From NCBI GenBank assembly GCA_021298085.1, contig JAJTDE010000014.1, positions 1 to 46,637 on the forward strand: a stretch of DNA of 46,637 nucleotides, given 5' to 3'. Positions within the stretch are counted from its first letter, which is position 1. Every line of letters starts with the position of its first letter. Source of the stretch: Rubrivivax sp. GTDB taxonomy: Bacteria; Pseudomonadota; Gammaproteobacteria; Burkholderiales; Burkholderiaceae_C. The translations under genes and the position numbers were made by a program. Below, piece by piece: positions 45,652 through 46,637 of this stretch. Under the pieces are notes generated by a model. It searched no databases. It was given only the letters and a program-made list of their open reading frames with translations, and was not told the DNA's origin.

Positions 45652-46131
45652 TGGCACGCAAGCCTGGCCCGGCAGGGCGGCGGCACACATGGCCCAGAAG
45701 CGCATCTGCCCCGGCGTGCTCGGAATGTGGGAGGCTTCCAGCCGCGCAGGCCCCTTCAGCACGCCGTTCAACACGGCCTGCGCGGCCGCGTCCACCGGGA
45801 TGGGGCTTCCGCCATCGCTGTAGGCCATCGCCTGGCCCGGCAGCAGCCGCTCCGGTGCTGGCTCCATGAAGAGGCAGCCGAGCACTTGATGCCGAGGATC
45901 TTTTTCAATGCGGGCTGCCAGCGCCCTCAAGACGCTTTCCGGGCCTTCCAGGTAGTGCAGGAAATTGTCGTCAAGGTGCAACAACAGCCCGGAAACGTCC
46001 TGGGTGACGTTGCGCATATGCGATTCACGCAGAAGCGCCGCCATGTCTGCTCTGGTCATGCGCGTCACCTGCCGGCTGCGGTAAGCGCAGCGCCACAGAT
46101 TTTCCAACGACGCCGTTTTCTGGTGTTCCAT
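45637..46131 (-). CDS. BLUF-domain protein lacking the photoactive glutamine
   Basis: Short, stand-alone BLUF (flavin blue-light sensor fold) protein of 164 residues. The first half matches: Tyr17 in CAYRSRQ, Asn41 in MRNVTQDVSGLLL, then NFLHYLEGPE. Spacing from Tyr17 to Asn41 (24) and to position 59 (42) equals that of Tyr21-Asn45-Gln63 in AppA. The residue at position 59 is His (codon CAC at 45955-45957) instead of the Gln needed for the photocycle. RIEKDPRHQVLGCLFMEP continues the domain. The C-terminal about 60 residues are a short helical cap. It may still bind flavin. No partner enzyme is adjacent apart from the nucleoside genes. Confidence 0.85.
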   Translation of the reverse strand: MEHQKTASLENLWRCAYRSRQVTRMTRADMAALLRESHMRNVTQDVSGLLLHLDDNFLHYLEGPESVLRALAARIEKDPRHQVLGCLFMEPAPERLLPGQAMAYSDGGSPIPVDAAAQAVLNGVLKGPARLEASHIPSTPGQMRFWAMCAAALPGQACVPSRSP

Positions 46132-46283
46132 GTGCTTGCCAAGATACCAGCCTTCGATTACATCAGCAACAACCCGTTACAGGGTGGTGCATGTGACACC
46201 AGTCGCCTTGGGGGGGTGAGTGTGTGCGGCGCCGCGCCACAGTCCTCCTGCAATGGCGTCACCGCCAAGACCTGATCAATCCC

Positions 46284-46637
46284 ATGACCTCTGACGCGCC
46301 ATCACCGACAGAAGCCCTGCGCCAGGCCCAGCTCGCCCGGTCCTGCCTCGACCTCACCAGCCTGGGCGACGCCGACAGGTGGCCACGGCGCGCGCCGCCC
46401 TGCCGGCCGCGGTGCGCGTGGCGGCGGTGGCCAACTTCCCTCATGGCGCGACGGATGTCGATGCGGCGGTGGCCGATGCCCGGCGGACGGCCGATGCCGG
46501 CGGGCAGGAGGTCGATCTGGTGCTGCCCTGGCGTGCGCTGCTGGCCGGTGATACCGCAGCCTGTGCGCGGCTGGTGAAGGCTGTCCGACAGGCCACACCC
46601 GGGCTGGCGCTCAAGCTCATCATCGAGAGCGGCGAAC
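46284..46637 (+). pseudogene. deoC: Deoxyribose-phosphate aldolase gene with deletion and frameshift, cut by window edge
   Basis: DeoC splits deoxyribose-5-phosphate into acetaldehyde and glyceraldehyde-3-phosphate, the logical last step after phosphorolysis of deoxynucleosides. ATG 46284 opens ALRQAQLARSCLDLTSLGDAD, a good DeoC N-terminus. At 46378-46380 the frame changes. The text resumes in another frame as VATARAALPAAVRVAAVANFPHG and VDLVLPWRALLAGD, up to LKLIIESGE at the edge. Compared with E. coli DeoC about 28 residues (from after NDDDT to the ICIYPRF strand) are missing at the junction. The catalytic lysines would lie beyond the window. A sequencing or assembly error is the main alternative. 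Confidence 0.75.

Overview
The window is very GC-rich, densely coded DNA from what looks like a betaproteobacterium of the order Burkholderiales. The grounds are the mre-mrd cell-shape operon beside gatCAB, a DUF1840 gene, a metX-metW pair behind a SAM-II type riboswitch, and a phasin-like gene. This placement is inference from gene content and order; no rRNA or tRNA gene was seen. A genus cannot be fixed from what is visible.

Left half (1-24.5 kb): mostly conserved housekeeping genes. In order they are the 3'-truncated exonuclease III gene divergent from pyrE; a DUF4124 exported protein; gatCAB (minus); the mreB-mreC-mreD-mrdA-rodA elongasome operon (plus); a two-component system (minus); a DUF1840 gene, a YbhB/PEBP-like gene and a histidine phosphatase gene (plus); ruvB (minus) with a perfect LexA-type box over its start codon; a PCu(A)C copper chaperone (plus); recQ (minus) divergent from ssb (plus); and a minus-strand run metX-metW-gshA-rhodanese. 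That run is headed by a promoter, a SAM-II-like aptamer and an intrinsic terminator placed within about 110 bases.

Right half (24.5-46.6 kb): accessory and catabolic. A decayed FMN-binding glutamate-synthase-like gene and a GST come first. They are followed by a probable uracil operon (URC4/DUF1688, a nitronate-monooxygenase-like flavoprotein, upp). Next is a TonB-dependent receptor translationally coupled to a periplasmic BMP-family (nucleoside-binding type) protein. On the opposite strand lie an Oar-like TonB receptor coupled to a phytanoyl-CoA-dioxygenase-like enzyme, then a phasin-like protein. The right end has adenosine deaminase divergent from a complete nucleoside ABC importer (a second BMP protein, ATPase and two permeases), which is coupled to cytidine deaminase and purine nucleoside phosphorylase. 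A BLUF-like protein and a disrupted deoC close the window.

Read together, the right half describes nucleoside and nucleobase scavenging: outer-membrane capture (TonB receptor), periplasmic binding (two BMP paralogues), inner-membrane import, deamination and phosphorolysis, and a separate uracil branch. The outer-membrane step tied to a BMP protein is the best candidate for a little-described system. Other notable points are the SOS box on the ruvB start, the riboswitch-terminator leader of metX, a BLUF domain whose photochemical glutamine is histidine, and two genes (glutamate-synthase-like, deoC) carrying deletions or frameshifts.
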